Assembly: GCA_041874755.1 (NCBI GenBank)
Contig: CP102611.1
Span: 744,001 to 808,000, forward strand
Length of the DNA stretch: 64,000 nt
Source: Chitinibacter sp. SCUT-21
Lineage (GTDB): Bacteria; Pseudomonadota; Gammaproteobacteria; Burkholderiales; Chitinibacteraceae
Reading direction: 5' to 3'
In this document: positions 8,121 through 18,548 of the stretch, one piece after another
Position numbering within the stretch: position 1 is the stretch's first letter
How the letters are laid out: each line of letters begins with the position of its first letter
Translations under genes and position numbers: made by a program
The notes under the pieces: generated by a model
The model's database searches: none
The model's input: the letters and a program-made list of their open reading frames with translations, nothing else
Told to the model about the DNA's origin: nothing

Positions 8121-9515
8121 TTATACGATACGTACTTTGACTGGCTTGCCTTTCAGTTTGCCTTTTTCATTGCCAAGTCGCTTGATTACTTGCGTCGCGT
8201 GGCGGCGATCGACGGCGACGTAGGTTTGAAATTCAAACAAATCGATTTTACCAATCGCGTCGCCCGGCAGGCCACCGTCACCCGTCAAGGCGCCAACCAC
8301 GTCGCCCGGGCGCACTTTTTGTTTGCGGCCGGCGTCAAAGCACAGCGTCGTCATTTTTGCTGGTAGCGCAAAATCGCCCTCCACCGTCAAATCGTCCTCG
8401 CGCCCTTTGGGTAGCTCGGTTTTCAGGTATTCCTCGATCTGGCGTTGGCGCTTGGTTTGGCTTGGGCTCACCAAGCTGACCGCGTGGCCTTTATTGCCGG
8501 CGCGGCCAGTACGGCCGATACGGTGCACATACACTTCAGGGTCGTGCGGTAATTCGTAATTCACGACGAGCGATAGTTCTTTAATGTCCAAGCCACGCGC
8601 GGCCATATCGGTGGCGACCAGAATTGGGCAGCTGCCGTTGGCAAAACGCACCAGCATTAAATCGCGGTCGCGCTGATCGAGTTCGCCATGCAGCGCAATC
8701 GCGTCAAACCCGTCTTCAACCAAAGAATCGGCCAGCGCCATACAATCGGCGCGGGTATTACAGAACACGACGCTGGACGTCGGTTGGTGGTGCGCGAAAA
8801 TGCGTTTCAGCAAATCGGGCTTGTCGGCGTTGTCTTTGACCGCGTACGCCGCTTGCACGATGTACGACTGATCGTGCAGCGCCTCAACCGTCACTTCAAC
8901 TGGGCTGCGCTGAATGCTGGCCGACAATTTGCGGATGCCCTCGGGGTAGGTTGCCGAGAACAACAGCGTTTGGCGCCATTTCGGCAAGAATGAAATCACA
9001 TCCTGCACTTCGCCGCCAAAGCCCATATCGAGCATACGGTCGGCTTCGTCCAGCACCAGCGTGCTGACTTGCTTCACGATCAGCGTTTCTTTGTGCAAAT
9101 GGTCTTGAATCCGGCCCGGCGTACCAACCACCACATGCGCACCGTGCGCCAGCGACGCGGCCTGCGGCGCCAATGGCGTACCGCCACACAGCGTCAGGAT
9201 TTTTAAATTTGGTAAATGGCGGCCCAAGCGACGCAAATCTTTACTAACCTGATCGGCCAATTCACGCGTTGGGCACAAAATCAGCGCTTGCGGGCGAAAT
9301 AAAGTCAGGTTCAGTTTATGCAGCACGCCAATACCAAACGCCGCCGTTTTACCGCTACCGGTTTTCGCTTTGGCGATCAGATCACGACCTTCCAGCACCA
9401 ATGGCAAGCTGGCAGCCTGAATCGGCGTCATAAATTCGTAGCCTAGGCTGGCAAAATTATCGTGCCAATCTGGGCTAAGTTGTTCAAGCGAGGTAAACGG
9501 CGTTTTTTGCGACAT
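8121..9515 (-). CDS. dbpA: ATP-dependent RNA helicase DbpA
   Basis: DEAD-box helicase that acts in 50S ribosome assembly, guided to 23S rRNA hairpin 92. The 464 residues match the family. Motifs in order: FMTPIQAASLP (Q motif), AKTGSGKT (residues 50-57), PTRELADQV, VLDEADRMLDMGF, LFSATYPEG and HRIGRTGRAG. The C-terminal domain with GDAIGKIDLFEFQTYVAV is the DbpA-specific RNA-binding fold and separates it from RhlE/RhlB-type paralogues. The ATG at 9515 starts MSQKTPFTSLEQLSP; a longer reading to 9602 adds 29 residues unlike the family. It appears to be a single-gene unit. Confidence 0.93.
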   Translation of the reverse strand: MSQKTPFTSLEQLSPDWHDNFASLGYEFMTPIQAASLPLVLEGRDLIAKAKTGSGKTAAFGIGVLHKLNLTLFRPQALILCPTRELADQVSKDLRRLGRHLPNLKILTLCGGTPLAPQAASLAHGAHVVVGTPGRIQDHLHKETLIVKQVSTLVLDEADRMLDMGFGGEVQDVISFLPKWRQTLLFSATYPEGIRKLSASIQRSPVEVTVEALHDQSYIVQAAYAVKDNADKPDLLKRIFAHHQPTSSVVFCNTRADCMALADSLVEDGFDAIALHGELDQRDRDLMLVRFANGSCPILVATDMAARGLDIKELSLVVNYELPHDPEVYVHRIGRTGRAGNKGHAVSLVSPSQTKRQRQIEEYLKTELPKGREDDLTVEGDFALPAKMTTLCFDAGRKQKVRPGDVVGALTGDGGLPGDAIGKIDLFEFQTYVAVDRRHATQVIKRLGNEKGKLKGKPVKVRIV

Positions 9516-9692
9516 GGATTTAAAACCTTCAAAAAAGTGCTGCACTTGCCATCGCCAGCGCTCAACGCGAATGCGTTTCGCGGTGCGCCGACCCAATGGC
9601 AAACGGCCTTGCTTGGGTTACTCTCCAAAGCAAAGCCGTTGAATAATTTACAAAATTTGCGGCATTGTACCTGATTTTGGCCCGTGCAGGGT

Positions 9693-10022
9693 TTAGTGCT
9701 GCGTGAAATAGCGCAGCAAGTAATACACGACCATGCCCGCGCCAATCGCCAGCAACAACCGTTTGCTGCGCCACATCACCACGCCGGTTGCCAGCATGCC
9801 CCACAGTTGCGGGTTGGTCAGAGAGGTATTGAGCTGCCCTTGGTGCAAAAACACTTCGGGAATCACAATCGCGGTCAACACCGCCACCGGCACATACACC
9901 ATCGCTTGGCGCAGGCGCGGCGGTAATTTATCGCCAACGCCGGGCAGGAAAAACACCACGCGCAGCCCGTAGGTTACTAGCGCCATGCCCAAGAGCATCA
10001 AACAAATCGACAGTATATCCAT
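9693..10022 (-). CDS. azlD: AzlD-type branched-chain amino acid exporter small subunit
   Basis: A 109-residue protein with four hydrophobic segments, typical of AzlD, the small partner of AzlC. Signature features are the N-terminal GMALVTYGLRVVFFLPG, followed by the helix with VPVAVLTAIVIPEVF. The pair exports branched-chain or related amino acids in characterised members (YgaZH and AzlCD). It follows azlC by 46 bases on the same strand, so the two are probably one transcript. Confidence 0.87.
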   Translation of the reverse strand: MDILSICLMLLGMALVTYGLRVVFFLPGVGDKLPPRLRQAMVYVPVAVLTAIVIPEVFLHQGQLNTSLTNPQLWGMLATGVVMWRSKRLLLAIGAGMVVYYLLRYFTQH

Positions 10023-10068
10023 CTATACCAAATCCTAATTAACTTACAGAGCCATACCAAAGCAGGTA

Positions 10069-10797
10069 TTAGGCTGTTTGCGTTTTACTTATTGGCTCAA
10101 AACGCGCGGCAGCCATTCCTGCTGCTACGCCCGCTACTACCGCTAGCATCAAGCCCAATTTATACGGCAAACCCGCCGCAAACAGCGCAGTTAGCCCAGC
10201 GGCGATGGCTGCAACCAGCTGCGCGCGCGTCAGCAGCATTGAGACGACAATGCCGGTAAAGGTGGCGACCATCGCAAATTCCAGCCCCCAGTGCTGTAGC
10301 TGCGGCACCGCTTGGCCGAGCAAAATCCCAACCGCGGTAAACACCACCCAACAGCTGCAATTACACAGCCCAGAGCCCAACATAAACGCATCGATACGCG
10401 TGACTTTTTGATTCAGGCCCGACTGCACCGCGGCAAAGGTTTCATCGGTCAGAAAATACGCCAAGGCTGCGCGCCGCCAAAATGGCACATTGGCTAGCGG
10501 GCCTTGCAAAGTGGCGCTGTATAAAGCGTGGCGCAAATTCACCACCAAGGTCGTCAGCACAATCACCGGCCATGTTGCGCTGGCAGCGAGTAAAGTTAAA
10601 GCCAAAAATTGCGCTGAGCCGGCGTAGACCAACACCGACATCGCCAGCGCGGCCCACGGCGGCAAGCCGGACGGTGCGGCCAGCGTGCCAAAAATAATCG
10701 CAAACGGAGCCACCCCCAATTGCATCGGTAAGGTGGCGACAAAGCCTTGTTTGAATGCCATCGCGGCTGGGCTGGTGTGATTCGTTAATTTCATCAT
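10069..10797 (-). CDS. azlC: AzlC-type branched-chain amino acid exporter large subunit
   Basis: A 242-residue inner-membrane protein with the AzlC/YgaZ signature. FKQGFVATLPMQLGVAPFAIIFG leads, VYAGSAQFLAL lies near residue 60, then NLRHALYSATL and AYFLTDETFA follow. It forms the channel-bearing subunit of an exporter with AzlD, encoded immediately downstream. The first of two consecutive ATG codons (10797) is used; either is possible. No Lrp-type regulator gene is adjacent. Confidence 0.9.
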   Translation of the reverse strand: MMKLTNHTSPAAMAFKQGFVATLPMQLGVAPFAIIFGTLAAPSGLPPWAALAMSVLVYAGSAQFLALTLLAASATWPVIVLTTLVVNLRHALYSATLQGPLANVPFWRRAALAYFLTDETFAAVQSGLNQKVTRIDAFMLGSGLCNCSCWVVFTAVGILLGQAVPQLQHWGLEFAMVATFTGIVVSMLLTRAQLVAAIAAGLTALFAAGLPYKLGLMLAVVAGVAAGMAAARFEPISKTQTA

Positions 10798-10856
10798 GGC
10801 TCGATGCTAACACGAATTTTGGTGTAAGCATCGAGCGCAAACAAACTCAACCGCGC

Positions 10857-13800
10857 CTAGGCCGCGCTTTTACTGCGCATCAATAAATACGCCGCCGGAA
10901 TCACAAACATCGACAAGAGCGGCGCGGTAATCATGCCGCCGAGCATCGGTGCGGCGATGCGGCTCATCACTTCTGAACCCGCACCCGTACCCCACACAAT
11001 CGGTAATAGGCCGGCCAGAATTGTCGCCACCGTCATTGCTTTGGGTCGCACGCGCTGCACGGCTCCATCGCGGATAGCGTCAAACAAGATCGCGACACTC
11101 GGGGTATTGCCCTCTGGGCAGCGTGCATGAAGGGCTTGCTTTAGATACAGCAGCATTACGACACCAAACTCGGCCGACACACCTGCCAAGGCGATAAAGC
11201 CGACACCCGTCGCCACCGACATATGAAAGCCGAGCAAATACAAGAACCAGAAACCGCCCACCAAGGAAAACGGCAGCGTCGCCATAATCAGCACCGCTTC
11301 ATCAATGCGCTGGAAAGTGAAATACAGCAGCACAAAGATAATCAGCAAGGTGGCTGGCACAACGAGCTTCAATTTAGCGTTGGCGCGTTCCAGGTATTCA
11401 AACTGCCCCGAATACGACACGCTAATGCCCGGTTTGAGCGTCACGTCTTTGGCAATCGCCGCTTTCAGATCGTCGACCACTTGCACCAAATCGCTGCCGC
11501 GCACGTCGATGTAAATCCACGACGACAGCCGCGCGTTTTCGCTTTTCAGCATGGGCGGGCCATCGCTGATTTTAACGTCGGCAACCATGCCCAAAGTAAT
11601 GCGCTGGCCGCTGGCAGTAACAATCGGCAAATCTTTCAGTGCATCGGGCGAATCGCGCAATTCACGCGGGTAGCGCACATTAATCGGATAACGCGCAGCG
11701 CCTGAAATCGTCTCGCCAATATTTTCACCGCCGATCAAATTTGACACCACCGATTGCAAATCAACGACGTTCAGGCCATAGCGCGCCGCATCCGCGCGGC
11801 GAATATCGATGTCGATATAACGCCCGCCGGTTAAACGCTCGGCCAAGGCAGACGACACACCAGGAACGGTTTTGGCGACTCTTTCGATGGCCAGCGCCAT
11901 CTCGTCTATCGTCGCCAAATTATTGCCGGCGATCTTGATGCCGATCGGGCTTTTGATCCCGGTCGCCAGCATATCGATGCGGTTGCGAATTGGCGGCACC
12001 CAGATATTGGCCAGCCCCGGCACTTGCACCACACGATCGAGCTCGGCGACCAATTTATCCGGCGTCATCCCCGCGCGCCATTGCTCGCGCGGTTTAAAAC
12101 GGATTGTCGTTTCAAACATTTCCAGCGGGGCGGGGTCGGTCGCCGTTTCAGCGCGACCGGCTTTACCAAACACGCTATCGACTTCAGGCACGGTTTTGAT
12201 CAATCTATCGGTCTGTTGCAGCAATTCGCTGGCTTTGGCCGCCGATAAACCCGGCAGCGCGGTTGGCATATACAACAAATCGCCCTCGTCCATTTGCGGC
12301 AAAAATTCACCGCCCAGCCGCGAGATCGGCCACGCCACCGTTACCAAGGTCAGCACCGCAACCAGCAAGGTCATTTTTGGCTTGCGCAGCACGACTTCGA
12401 TCAGCGGCTGATAAAGGCGAATCAGCAAGTTATTGAGCGGATTGCGGCGCTCGTCCGGAATTGCCCCACGTATCCAGTAACCCATCAGCACCGGAATCAA
12501 GGTGATCGACAAGCCTGCTGCGGCGGCCATCGCATAGCTTTTGGTAATTGCCAGCGGGCCAAACAAGCGCCCTTCTTGCGCTTCAAGCGTAAACACCGGA
12601 ATAAACGACAGCGTAATAATCATCAGGCAGAAAAATAACGCGGGCCCCACTTCAGCGGCCGCCTCGCCGATGACATCCCAGCGCGCCTTGCCGACGAGTT
12701 GCTCGCCCGGATGCGCGTGTTGCCAGTGTTCCAGCTTTTTATGCGCGTTTTCGATCATCACCACTGCCGCGTCGACCATTGCGCCAATCGCAATCGCTAT
12801 CCCGCCCAAGGACATAATATTGGCGTTCACGCCCTGATAATGCATGACGATGAACGAGGCCAAAATACCCAGCGGCAAGGAGATAATCGCGACCAAGGCC
12901 GAACGCAAATGCCATAGAAACACCAAGCACACCAGCGCGACGACGATCAGCTCTTCGATTAATTTGAAGCTTAAATTTTCAATCGCGGTATCGATTAAAT
13001 GACTGCGATCGTACACTGGCACAATCTCGACGCCGGCTGGCAAGCTCGATTTGAGTTCGGCGATTTTGTCTTTAACCGCACTAATCGTCTCGCGCGCGTT
13101 TTTACCCGAGCGCAATACGACAATCCCGCCAGCCACTTCGCCCTCACCATTAAGTTCAGCAATACCACGGCGCATTTCTGGCCCAAGGTTCACTTCTGCC
13201 ACATCGCCCACCGTCACCGCAACGCCATTGCCGGCAGTTTTAAGCGGAATCGCTCGAAAATCGTCCAGCGTTTTCAGATAGCCACCGGCGCGCACCATGT
13301 ATTCGGTTTCCGCTAGCTCGAGCACTGAGCCGCCGGTTTCCTGATTTGCGCCGCGCAAAGCTTCAACAACGTCCATATGGGTGACGTTAAAGCTGGCGAG
13401 TTTTTCCGGTGCAATCTGCACCTGGTATTGCTTGACCATACCGCCAACCGACGCGACCTCAGCAACGCCGGGCAACGTTTTCAGCTCGTACTTCAAGAAC
13501 CAGTCTTGCAAACTTCTAAGCTCGGCAATACTGCGCTGCCCCGTTTTATCGACCAGCGCGTATTCAAAAATCCAACCAATACCAGTGGCATCAGGCCCTA
13601 AAGCTGGTTTGGTGCCAGCCGGTAAACGCCCTTGCACTTGATTAAGGTATTCCAGCACGCGCGAGCGCGCCCAGTACAAATCGGTTTTATCTTCAAACAA
13701 CACATAAACAAACGAGTCGCCAAAGAAAGAAAAACCGCGCACGGTTTTAACGCCGGGCACCGACAACATCGTCGTGGTTAATGGATAAGTAACTTGGTCT

Positions 13801-13985
13801 TCAACGATTTGCGGCGCTTGGCCCGGGTAAGTGGTGCGGATAATCACTTGCACGTCGGATAAATCGGGCAAGGCGTCGATTGGCGTATTTTTCACCGCCC
13901 AAACGCCCCACACCATCAGCAGCACCGTGGTTAGCAAGACCATAAAGCGATTTTTAATCGACCAATGAATAATCGAACTAATCAT
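10857..13985 (-). CDS. cusA: CusA-type copper/silver RND efflux pump
   Basis: A 1042-residue heavy-metal RND transporter of the inner membrane, driven by protons. The N-terminus, with [19 protein letters not shown] and [20 protein letters not shown], is typical of the HME family. [20 protein letters not shown] carries the TM4 charged residues. The methionine sites known from E. coli CusA have equivalents: [24 protein letters not shown] and [17 protein letters not shown]. This points to monovalent Cu/Ag rather than Zn/Co substrates. The gene overlaps cusB by 8 bases and ends the four-gene operon. Confidence 0.92.
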   Translation of the reverse strand: MISSIIHWSIKNRFMVLLTTVLLMVWGVWAVKNTPIDALPDLSDVQVIIRTTYPGQAPQIVEDQVTYPLTTTMLSVPGVKTVRGFSFFGDSFVYVLFEDKTDLYWARSRVLEYLNQVQGRLPAGTKPALGPDATGIGWIFEYALVDKTGQRSIAELRSLQDWFLKYELKTLPGVAEVASVGGMVKQYQVQIAPEKLASFNVTHMDVVEALRGANQETGGSVLELAETEYMVRAGGYLKTLDDFRAIPLKTAGNGVAVTVGDVAEVNLGPEMRRGIAELNGEGEVAGGIVVLRSGKNARETISAVKDKIAELKSSLPAGVEIVPVYDRSHLIDTAIENLSFKLIEELIVVALVCLVFLWHLRSALVAIISLPLGILASFIVMHYQGVNANIMSLGGIAIAIGAMVDAAVVMIENAHKKLEHWQHAHPGEQLVGKARWDVIGEAAAEVGPALFFCLMIITLSFIPVFTLEAQEGRLFGPLAITKSYAMAAAAGLSITLIPVLMGYWIRGAIPDERRNPLNNLLIRLYQPLIEVVLRKPKMTLLVAVLTLVTVAWPISRLGGEFLPQMDEGDLLYMPTALPGLSAAKASELLQQTDRLIKTVPEVDSVFGKAGRAETATDPAPLEMFETTIRFKPREQWRAGMTPDKLVAELDRVVQVPGLANIWVPPIRNRIDMLATGIKSPIGIKIAGNNLATIDEMALAIERVAKTVPGVSSALAERLTGGRYIDIDIRRADAARYGLNVVDLQSVVSNLIGGENIGETISGAARYPINVRYPRELRDSPDALKDLPIVTASGQRITLGMVADVKISDGPPMLKSENARLSSWIYIDVRGSDLVQVVDDLKAAIAKDVTLKPGISVSYSGQFEYLERANAKLKLVVPATLLIIFVLLYFTFQRIDEAVLIMATLPFSLVGGFWFLYLLGFHMSVATGVGFIALAGVSAEFGVVMLLYLKQALHARCPEGNTPSVAILFDAIRDGAVQRVRPKAMTVATILAGLLPIVWGTGAGSEVMSRIAAPMLGGMITAPLLSMFVIPAAYLLMRSKSAA

Positions 13986-15471
13986 GGTTATGCCCCCCTT
14001 TTACCGCCGCCGCAGCTTTGCCTTTAACGGCAATACGCGAGATTTTTGGCGCGCCATCTTGCTCGACCAGCGTAAATTCAACCTTGTCGCCGACTTTTAA
14101 CGCAGCCAGTTGCGAGAGATCGATGACGTCAAACGGCATCGTCATCGACGGCCAATTCAGGCTGGCGATCGGGTCGTGCGCCAGCACCAGCTCGTCCTTG
14201 CTGACTTTTTTCACTTCACCAGTGCCGAAATGCTCGGCGACGGCAACCGCCTTGCTGTTCGCTTGCGCTGTTGATTCGCCTGTTTTCGCACCCATTCGCG
14301 CCAACACGCCGCGCAAGCTCGCTTCCGAATCGATCAAGAATTGCCCCGACACCACCACTTGCTCACCGGCGTTTAGACCCGCCACGATTTCGGTCTGCCC
14401 GCCAGCAGTAGCCCCCGTCTGCACCTCAACCGGAACAAACGCGCCTTTGCCGTCGCTGGTGATAATCACTTTGCGTTTGCCCGTCGCGATCACCGCGTCG
14501 CTCGGCACCAAGATCGCGCTCTTCGCCTCGCCATTCAGTGCAATTTGCGCGTACATGCCGGGGCGGATTTTGCCTTTGGGATTAGGCAATTCAAGCCGCA
14601 CCCGCACGGTGCGGGTTTCGGTGTTGATCACCGGTAAAATAGCGCTGACCTTGGCGCCAAAAGGCTCGTTCGGCCAGGCGGCAAAGCGCACTTGCGCAGC
14701 ACTACCAACGTCGATTTGGCCAATCTGAGCCTCAGGCACTTCGGCTTCGATCCACACGCTGGCCAGACCATTGATCCGCGCCAAAGCTTCCCCAGCTTGC
14801 AGCATCATGCCTTGGCGCACCATCAATTCGGCCACCACGCCGCCACGCGGCGCGGAGATCGTCACGACTGGCGATGCGACGCCGGTTTGTTCCAATTTGG
14901 CGATTTGCGCGCTACTCATGCCCAGTTGCAATAGCCGCGATTTGGCTGCGCTGCCCAATTGCGGATCCCGCCGTAACACCAAATATTCGTTTTGCGCCGC
15001 CAGCCATTCTGGCACGCGTACGTCGGCCAAGGCTCTGCCCGCAGCGATCACATCGCCCGCCGCCAGTTGGTACACGCGCTCGACAATGCCTGAGGTTCTG
15101 GCTTGCACAATCGCGACGTCTCTATCGTTTAGCACTACGCTGCCCGCAGCTTGCACGCCGCTTTGCAATTGGCCCGCAACTGCGCTGGCGATTTTTAAGC
15201 CGGTGTTTTGCGTCAGGCCCGCGTCGATGCGCACCGCGGCAGTGCCAGCGGCGTCGGCGTATTTGGGCACCAAGTCCATATCCATAAACGGCGACTTGCC
15301 CGGTTTATCAAAATGCACCTCGGGCTTCATTGGGTCGTACCAATATAATGGTTGCGCGCCCTCGGTTTTATCTTGGGGTATAGGCTGGTGAGATCCGGCC
15401 ATAAAGTAGCCTGCGCCAATACCCGTAGCGAGTAATGCAATAGAAGCAGCGATGACGGTGAGTTTATTCAT
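13978..15471 (-). CDS. cusB: CusB-type periplasmic adaptor fused to a CusF-like metallochaperone domain
   Basis: A 497-residue membrane-fusion protein linking CusA to the outer-membrane channel. It has an N-terminal signal or anchor helix, then a heavy-metal-binding segment [12 protein letters not shown] with [15 protein letters not shown] (residues about 43-71), then the barrel-sandwich hybrid and beta-barrel adaptor core. The last about 90 residues are a CusF domain: [18 protein letters not shown] supplies the His, Trp and two Met Cu(I) ligands (about H432, W440, M443, M445). The tail ends in GGHNHD. In E. coli CusF is a separate protein, so this is a chaperone-adaptor fusion. It lies two bases after cusC. 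Confidence 0.92.
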   Translation of the reverse strand: MNKLTVIAASIALLATGIGAGYFMAGSHQPIPQDKTEGAQPLYWYDPMKPEVHFDKPGKSPFMDMDLVPKYADAAGTAAVRIDAGLTQNTGLKIASAVAGQLQSGVQAAGSVVLNDRDVAIVQARTSGIVERVYQLAAGDVIAAGRALADVRVPEWLAAQNEYLVLRRDPQLGSAAKSRLLQLGMSSAQIAKLEQTGVASPVVTISAPRGGVVAELMVRQGMMLQAGEALARINGLASVWIEAEVPEAQIGQIDVGSAAQVRFAAWPNEPFGAKVSAILPVINTETRTVRVRLELPNPKGKIRPGMYAQIALNGEAKSAILVPSDAVIATGKRKVIITSDGKGAFVPVEVQTGATAGGQTEIVAGLNAGEQVVVSGQFLIDSEASLRGVLARMGAKTGESTAQANSKAVAVAEHFGTGEVKKVSKDELVLAHDPIASLNWPSMTMPFDVIDLSQLAALKVGDKVEFTLVEQDGAPKISRIAVKGKAAAAVKGGHNHD

Positions 15472-15473
15472 GA

Positions 15474-16679
15474 TTATTGTTCCCCGGTCAGAAAGTGAAT
15501 TTGCGTGGCTTTACTGGCCAGCTGGGATTGCAACTCGATTTGGCGTAACTGGTTTTTCAGTTTTTGCGTGCGTGCGCTCAGGACTTGATCGGCGCTGGCG
15601 CTACCAGCGCGGTAATTGGCAACGGCGAGCGCCACTTGCTGCTCCAACAGCGGCAGCACTTGCGTTGCTTGGCGTTGCAACTGGCTTTGTAGCGCGCGAT
15701 ATTCAGCGCTGAGCGTTGCGTAGTTTTGCTGCAAACTCGCTTGCCGCACCGCTACTTCAGCTTGGCTGCGCGCAATATTGGCCAGCGCCGCGCGCTCTTG
15801 CGGTGCGATTCGACCCGATGAGAACCAAGGCATATCGATGCTGACTTTCAGCATGCCCATATTGTCGCCCATCGTTCCGCGGGCATAGCCCAGCTCTACG
15901 CCCCAATCGACGTCTTTTTGCGCGTTCGCCAGCGCCAATTGCGCTTGCGAGCTACTTAACTGCGCTTGCGCCATTTGCATTTCGGGTTGCGTTTGCAACC
16001 CGTCGGCTTTCGCCAGCTGCGTTACAAAGGCCGGCAAAGACCCCGTCACGCTTTGCTGCGCGGCCTTGGGGCCGATCCAACGCGCCAGCTGCGCTAGTGC
16101 TTGCTGCTGCTCGGCGTGCAGCGCATCGATCTCATCGGCCAGCATCAAACCTTCCAGCTGCGCGCTCAAGGCCTCATTAGCGCCGCCAGTCGCGGCCAAG
16201 CTGGCTTTGGATTTGGCCTGCATCAGCTGGTTTTCTTGCTGCTGCGCCTGCAATTTGGCGATTTTTTGTTCGACAAAATACAGAGTGAGCCAAGCATTGG
16301 CCGCCTCTTGGCGAACATTCAGCCGTATGGCTAGGCTTTGCCGCTGGCTGGCACTCAGCTCGGCTTGCGCCATTTGCCGCTCGGCTTGGCGTTTTGATTC
16401 GCTCGGAAAATCTTGCATCACGCCGATGCTGCGTTTGCTTTTGCTCAGATCAAAGCGTGAATCGCCACTCAGCTGGACATCATCGAGCGCTAAATTGAGT
16501 TTGGGATTGGGCAAAAAGCCTGCGGCACTGCTCATTTCGGTTGCCGCTTCATCGGCAGCGCGACGCGCGGCCATTTCAGGGGCGTTTTGCTCAGCCAAGG
16601 ACAAAGCCTCGTTAAAACTGAGCGCGTAAGTGTTGGCGCTCAATAGGCTAAGCGCCAGCGCCAAAGTTCGGGTCAACAT
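15474..16679 (-). CDS. cusC: CusC/TolC-family outer membrane efflux protein
   Basis: A 401-residue TolC-family channel. The N-terminus (MLTRTLALALSLLSANTYA) is a Sec signal without a clear lipobox, unlike the E. coli CusC lipoprotein. The start of the mature protein, LSFNEALSLAEQNAPEM, is the usual OEP repeat opening. Two long coiled-coil hairpins rich in Ala and Gln follow, with AGFLPNPKLNLALDD between them. It provides the outer-membrane exit for the CusBA pump. Second gene of the operon, 120 bases after the small protein and 2 bases before cusB. Confidence 0.87.
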   Translation of the reverse strand: MLTRTLALALSLLSANTYALSFNEALSLAEQNAPEMAARRAADEAATEMSSAAGFLPNPKLNLALDDVQLSGDSRFDLSKSKRSIGVMQDFPSESKRQAERQMAQAELSASQRQSLAIRLNVRQEAANAWLTLYFVEQKIAKLQAQQQENQLMQAKSKASLAATGGANEALSAQLEGLMLADEIDALHAEQQQALAQLARWIGPKAAQQSVTGSLPAFVTQLAKADGLQTQPEMQMAQAQLSSSQAQLALANAQKDVDWGVELGYARGTMGDNMGMLKVSIDMPWFSSGRIAPQERAALANIARSQAEVAVRQASLQQNYATLSAEYRALQSQLQRQATQVLPLLEQQVALAVANYRAGSASADQVLSARTQKLKNQLRQIELQSQLASKATQIHFLTGEQ

Positions 16680-16799
16680 AGAAGACTCCCAGATTCGAAT
16701 GAATTGGGGCCACGGCGACGTGCAGAAACCCTAGATCAAAACCACAAAGGGCGGATCACTACACGCAGCACCAGGCCACGACGGTTCGAACTGGGTAGG

Positions 16800-17201
16800 C
16801 TAATTGCGGAAAACTTGGTATTGAATACGCAAGGGGCGCGCGTAATGATCGAGCGAGGCACTGGCCAGATCAAAGCGCTGGGGCTGCGGTTCGCTTTGCG
16901 ACAACATCGGCGCAAAAACGTAGGCCAGTAGAAATAATGGAGGCGGAAGATTTGGAGTACGGCTATCGGCCGATTGATCGTCTTTTTGGCAATGCGCTTT
17001 GCAAAGTGGCTCTTGCTGCTGAACCATGGTTTGCGAATCACAATCGGGCATGCCTTGCATCCAATTGAATGTCGACATGCTGACAGAGCTGACCGGCTCA
17101 ATCTGAGCCGGTTGCATACACGCGTACGCCGCCACCGCCAGTTGGGTCATGACCAACAAGCAAATGGTGAACAGCGAAATAACAAACTTGCGTGAACGCA
17201 T
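16800..17201 (-). CDS. Small exported Met/Cys protein heading the copper efflux operon
   Basis: A 133-residue protein with an N-terminal hydrophobic segment (FVISLFTICLLVMTQLAVAA), probably a signal peptide. It then has clustered possible Cu(I) ligands: ACMQPAQ, SMSTFNWMQGMPDCDSQTM and LCKAHCQKDD. A second hydrophobic stretch, PPPLFLLAYVFAPML, is near residue 90. I do not recognise a named family. Its place as first gene before cusCBA suggests a metal sensor, chaperone or assembly role. The ATG at 17201 has GGAG 5 bases upstream. Confidence 0.65.
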   Translation of the reverse strand: MRSRKFVISLFTICLLVMTQLAVAAYACMQPAQIEPVSSVSMSTFNWMQGMPDCDSQTMVQQQEPLCKAHCQKDDQSADSRTPNLPPPLFLLAYVFAPMLSQSEPQPQRFDLASASLDHYARPLRIQYQVFRN

Positions 17202-17225
17202 AGCAACTCCAAACCGATTGCTTTG

Positions 17226-17253
17226 ATCTTACAGCCTCGCCGGTAGCAAGGCT
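17226..17253 (-). promoter_or_regulatory. Candidate MerR-type (CueR-like) promoter/operator of the cus operon
   Basis: On the minus strand AGCCTTGC-TACC-GGCGAGGCT is a dyad directly before TAAGAT, which could be the -10 box. MerR-family metal regulators bind such a dyad inside a lengthened spacer. The -35 is poor (GTAGCC), so this is only a candidate. It lies about 25 bases upstream of the first operon ATG. Confidence 0.35.
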
Positions 17254-17313
17254 ACTGATGCCATTCACAATCGGCGTTGAAGTTGATACGCGTCAAATCG
17301 GCGCAGCAATCGA

Positions 17314-18474
17314 TTAGCAGCAATCGCCAGTCATTAAATGGCGATCCAGCCAATGCTCGCTGGTAATGCTCAGCACATTCGCACCAGCGGCATGAATCGC
17401 GCCACCGCCATGCACGGCGTGGGCAACGGCTCGCGGCGCTTGATAACGTTTGGCCATCGCAGTCAGGCTAATCGGCTGAATGCGCACGGCCTGCCCTGCG
17501 GTGCCAAAAGCTTCAAAACGGGCGATACAAATATCACGCATCGCGTTGACCGACACTTGCAAATATTTGCGGGGGTCGAATTCGGCGGGGTTTTGCGCCA
17601 TAAAGCGGCGAATCGCACCGGTGGCGGCGAGCCGCAAATCGGTGTCGATATTAATTTTGCGCACGCCATAGCGAATACCGCGAATGATTTCCTCCACCGG
17701 CACGCCCCAAGTGGCAGCAATTTCGCCGCCGTGTGCGTTGATGATTTCTAACCATTCTTGCGGCACCGACGAGCTGCCGTGCATCACCAAATGTGTATTC
17801 GGTAAGCGTTCGTGAATTTGCTGGATACGCTCAATCGACAAAATTTCGCCGGTGGGTGGTCGGCTAAATTTATACGCGCCGTGGCTGGTGCCAATCGCAA
17901 TCGCCAACGCATCGACTTGGGTAGCTTGCACAAAAGCGTAGGCTTCGTCCGGATCGGTCAGCAATTGTTTGGCATTAAGCTGGCCTGCCGCGCCAACGCC
18001 GTCCTCTTCGCCAGCTTGCCCGGTTTCCAAACTACCCAAGCAGCCAATTTCACCTTCGACCGACACGCCCAGCGCATGCGCCATCGCCACCACGCGGCGA
18101 GTGACTTCGACGTTGTAGTCGTAATCGCTCGGCGTTTTGCCATCATCGCGTAGCGAGCCGTCCATCATCACCGAGCTAAAGCCCAATTCAATCGCCTGCT
18201 GACACACCGCAGGGCTCGTGCCGTGATCTTGGTGCATCACCACCGGAATATGCGGAAACTCCTCCACCGCAGCCAGCATTAAATGGCGCAAAAATGGCGC
18301 GCCGGCGTATTTACGCGCGCCGGCTGAGGCCTGCATGATCACTGGGCTGCCGGTGCGATCGGCGGCCTCCATAATCGCGCGAACTTGCTCCAGATTATTC
18401 ACATTAAACGCTGGCACGCCGTAATCGTGTTCAGCGGCATGATCGAGTAATTGGCGCATAGAAATAAGAGGCAT
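17314..18474 (-). CDS. fba: Class II fructose-1,6-bisphosphate aldolase with C-terminal extension
   Basis: Zinc-dependent aldolase interconverting fructose-1,6-bisphosphate with dihydroxyacetone phosphate and glyceraldehyde-3-phosphate. It is of the CbbA-like subtype: the start [19 protein letters not shown] matches that group, and [29 protein letters not shown] and VMHGSSSVP give the metal and phosphate ligands. The ATG at 18474 is preferred to one four codons upstream. The family normally ends soon after the AMAKRYQ segment. Here about 41 residues follow, roughly 30 more than usual, ending HLMTGDCC. It is the last gene of tpiA-fbp-fba. Confidence 0.92.
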   Translation of the reverse strand: MPLISMRQLLDHAAEHDYGVPAFNVNNLEQVRAIMEAADRTGSPVIMQASAGARKYAGAPFLRHLMLAAVEEFPHIPVVMHQDHGTSPAVCQQAIELGFSSVMMDGSLRDDGKTPSDYDYNVEVTRRVVAMAHALGVSVEGEIGCLGSLETGQAGEEDGVGAAGQLNAKQLLTDPDEAYAFVQATQVDALAIAIGTSHGAYKFSRPPTGEILSIERIQQIHERLPNTHLVMHGSSSVPQEWLEIINAHGGEIAATWGVPVEEIIRGIRYGVRKINIDTDLRLAATGAIRRFMAQNPAEFDPRKYLQVSVNAMRDICIARFEAFGTAGQAVRIQPISLTAMAKRYQAPRAVAHAVHGGGAIHAAGANVLSITSEHWLDRHLMTGDCC

Positions 18475-18548
18475 AACAAACTCCACAAAGATATAGCTAC
18501 AAGATTTAAAGCCTCAGGCCGCTGGCCACGAAGCGGGTCAACGCATAC

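Noticed and set aside
9516..9602. N-terminal extension of DbpA
   Set aside because: The 29 extra residues are Arg-rich and unlike the family; the ATG at 9515 gives the normal start.
14018..14728. 236-aa plus-strand ORF opposite cusB
   Set aside because: It is antisense to the well-supported CusB-CusF coding region and has low-complexity Thr/Ser/Ala content typical of shadow frames.
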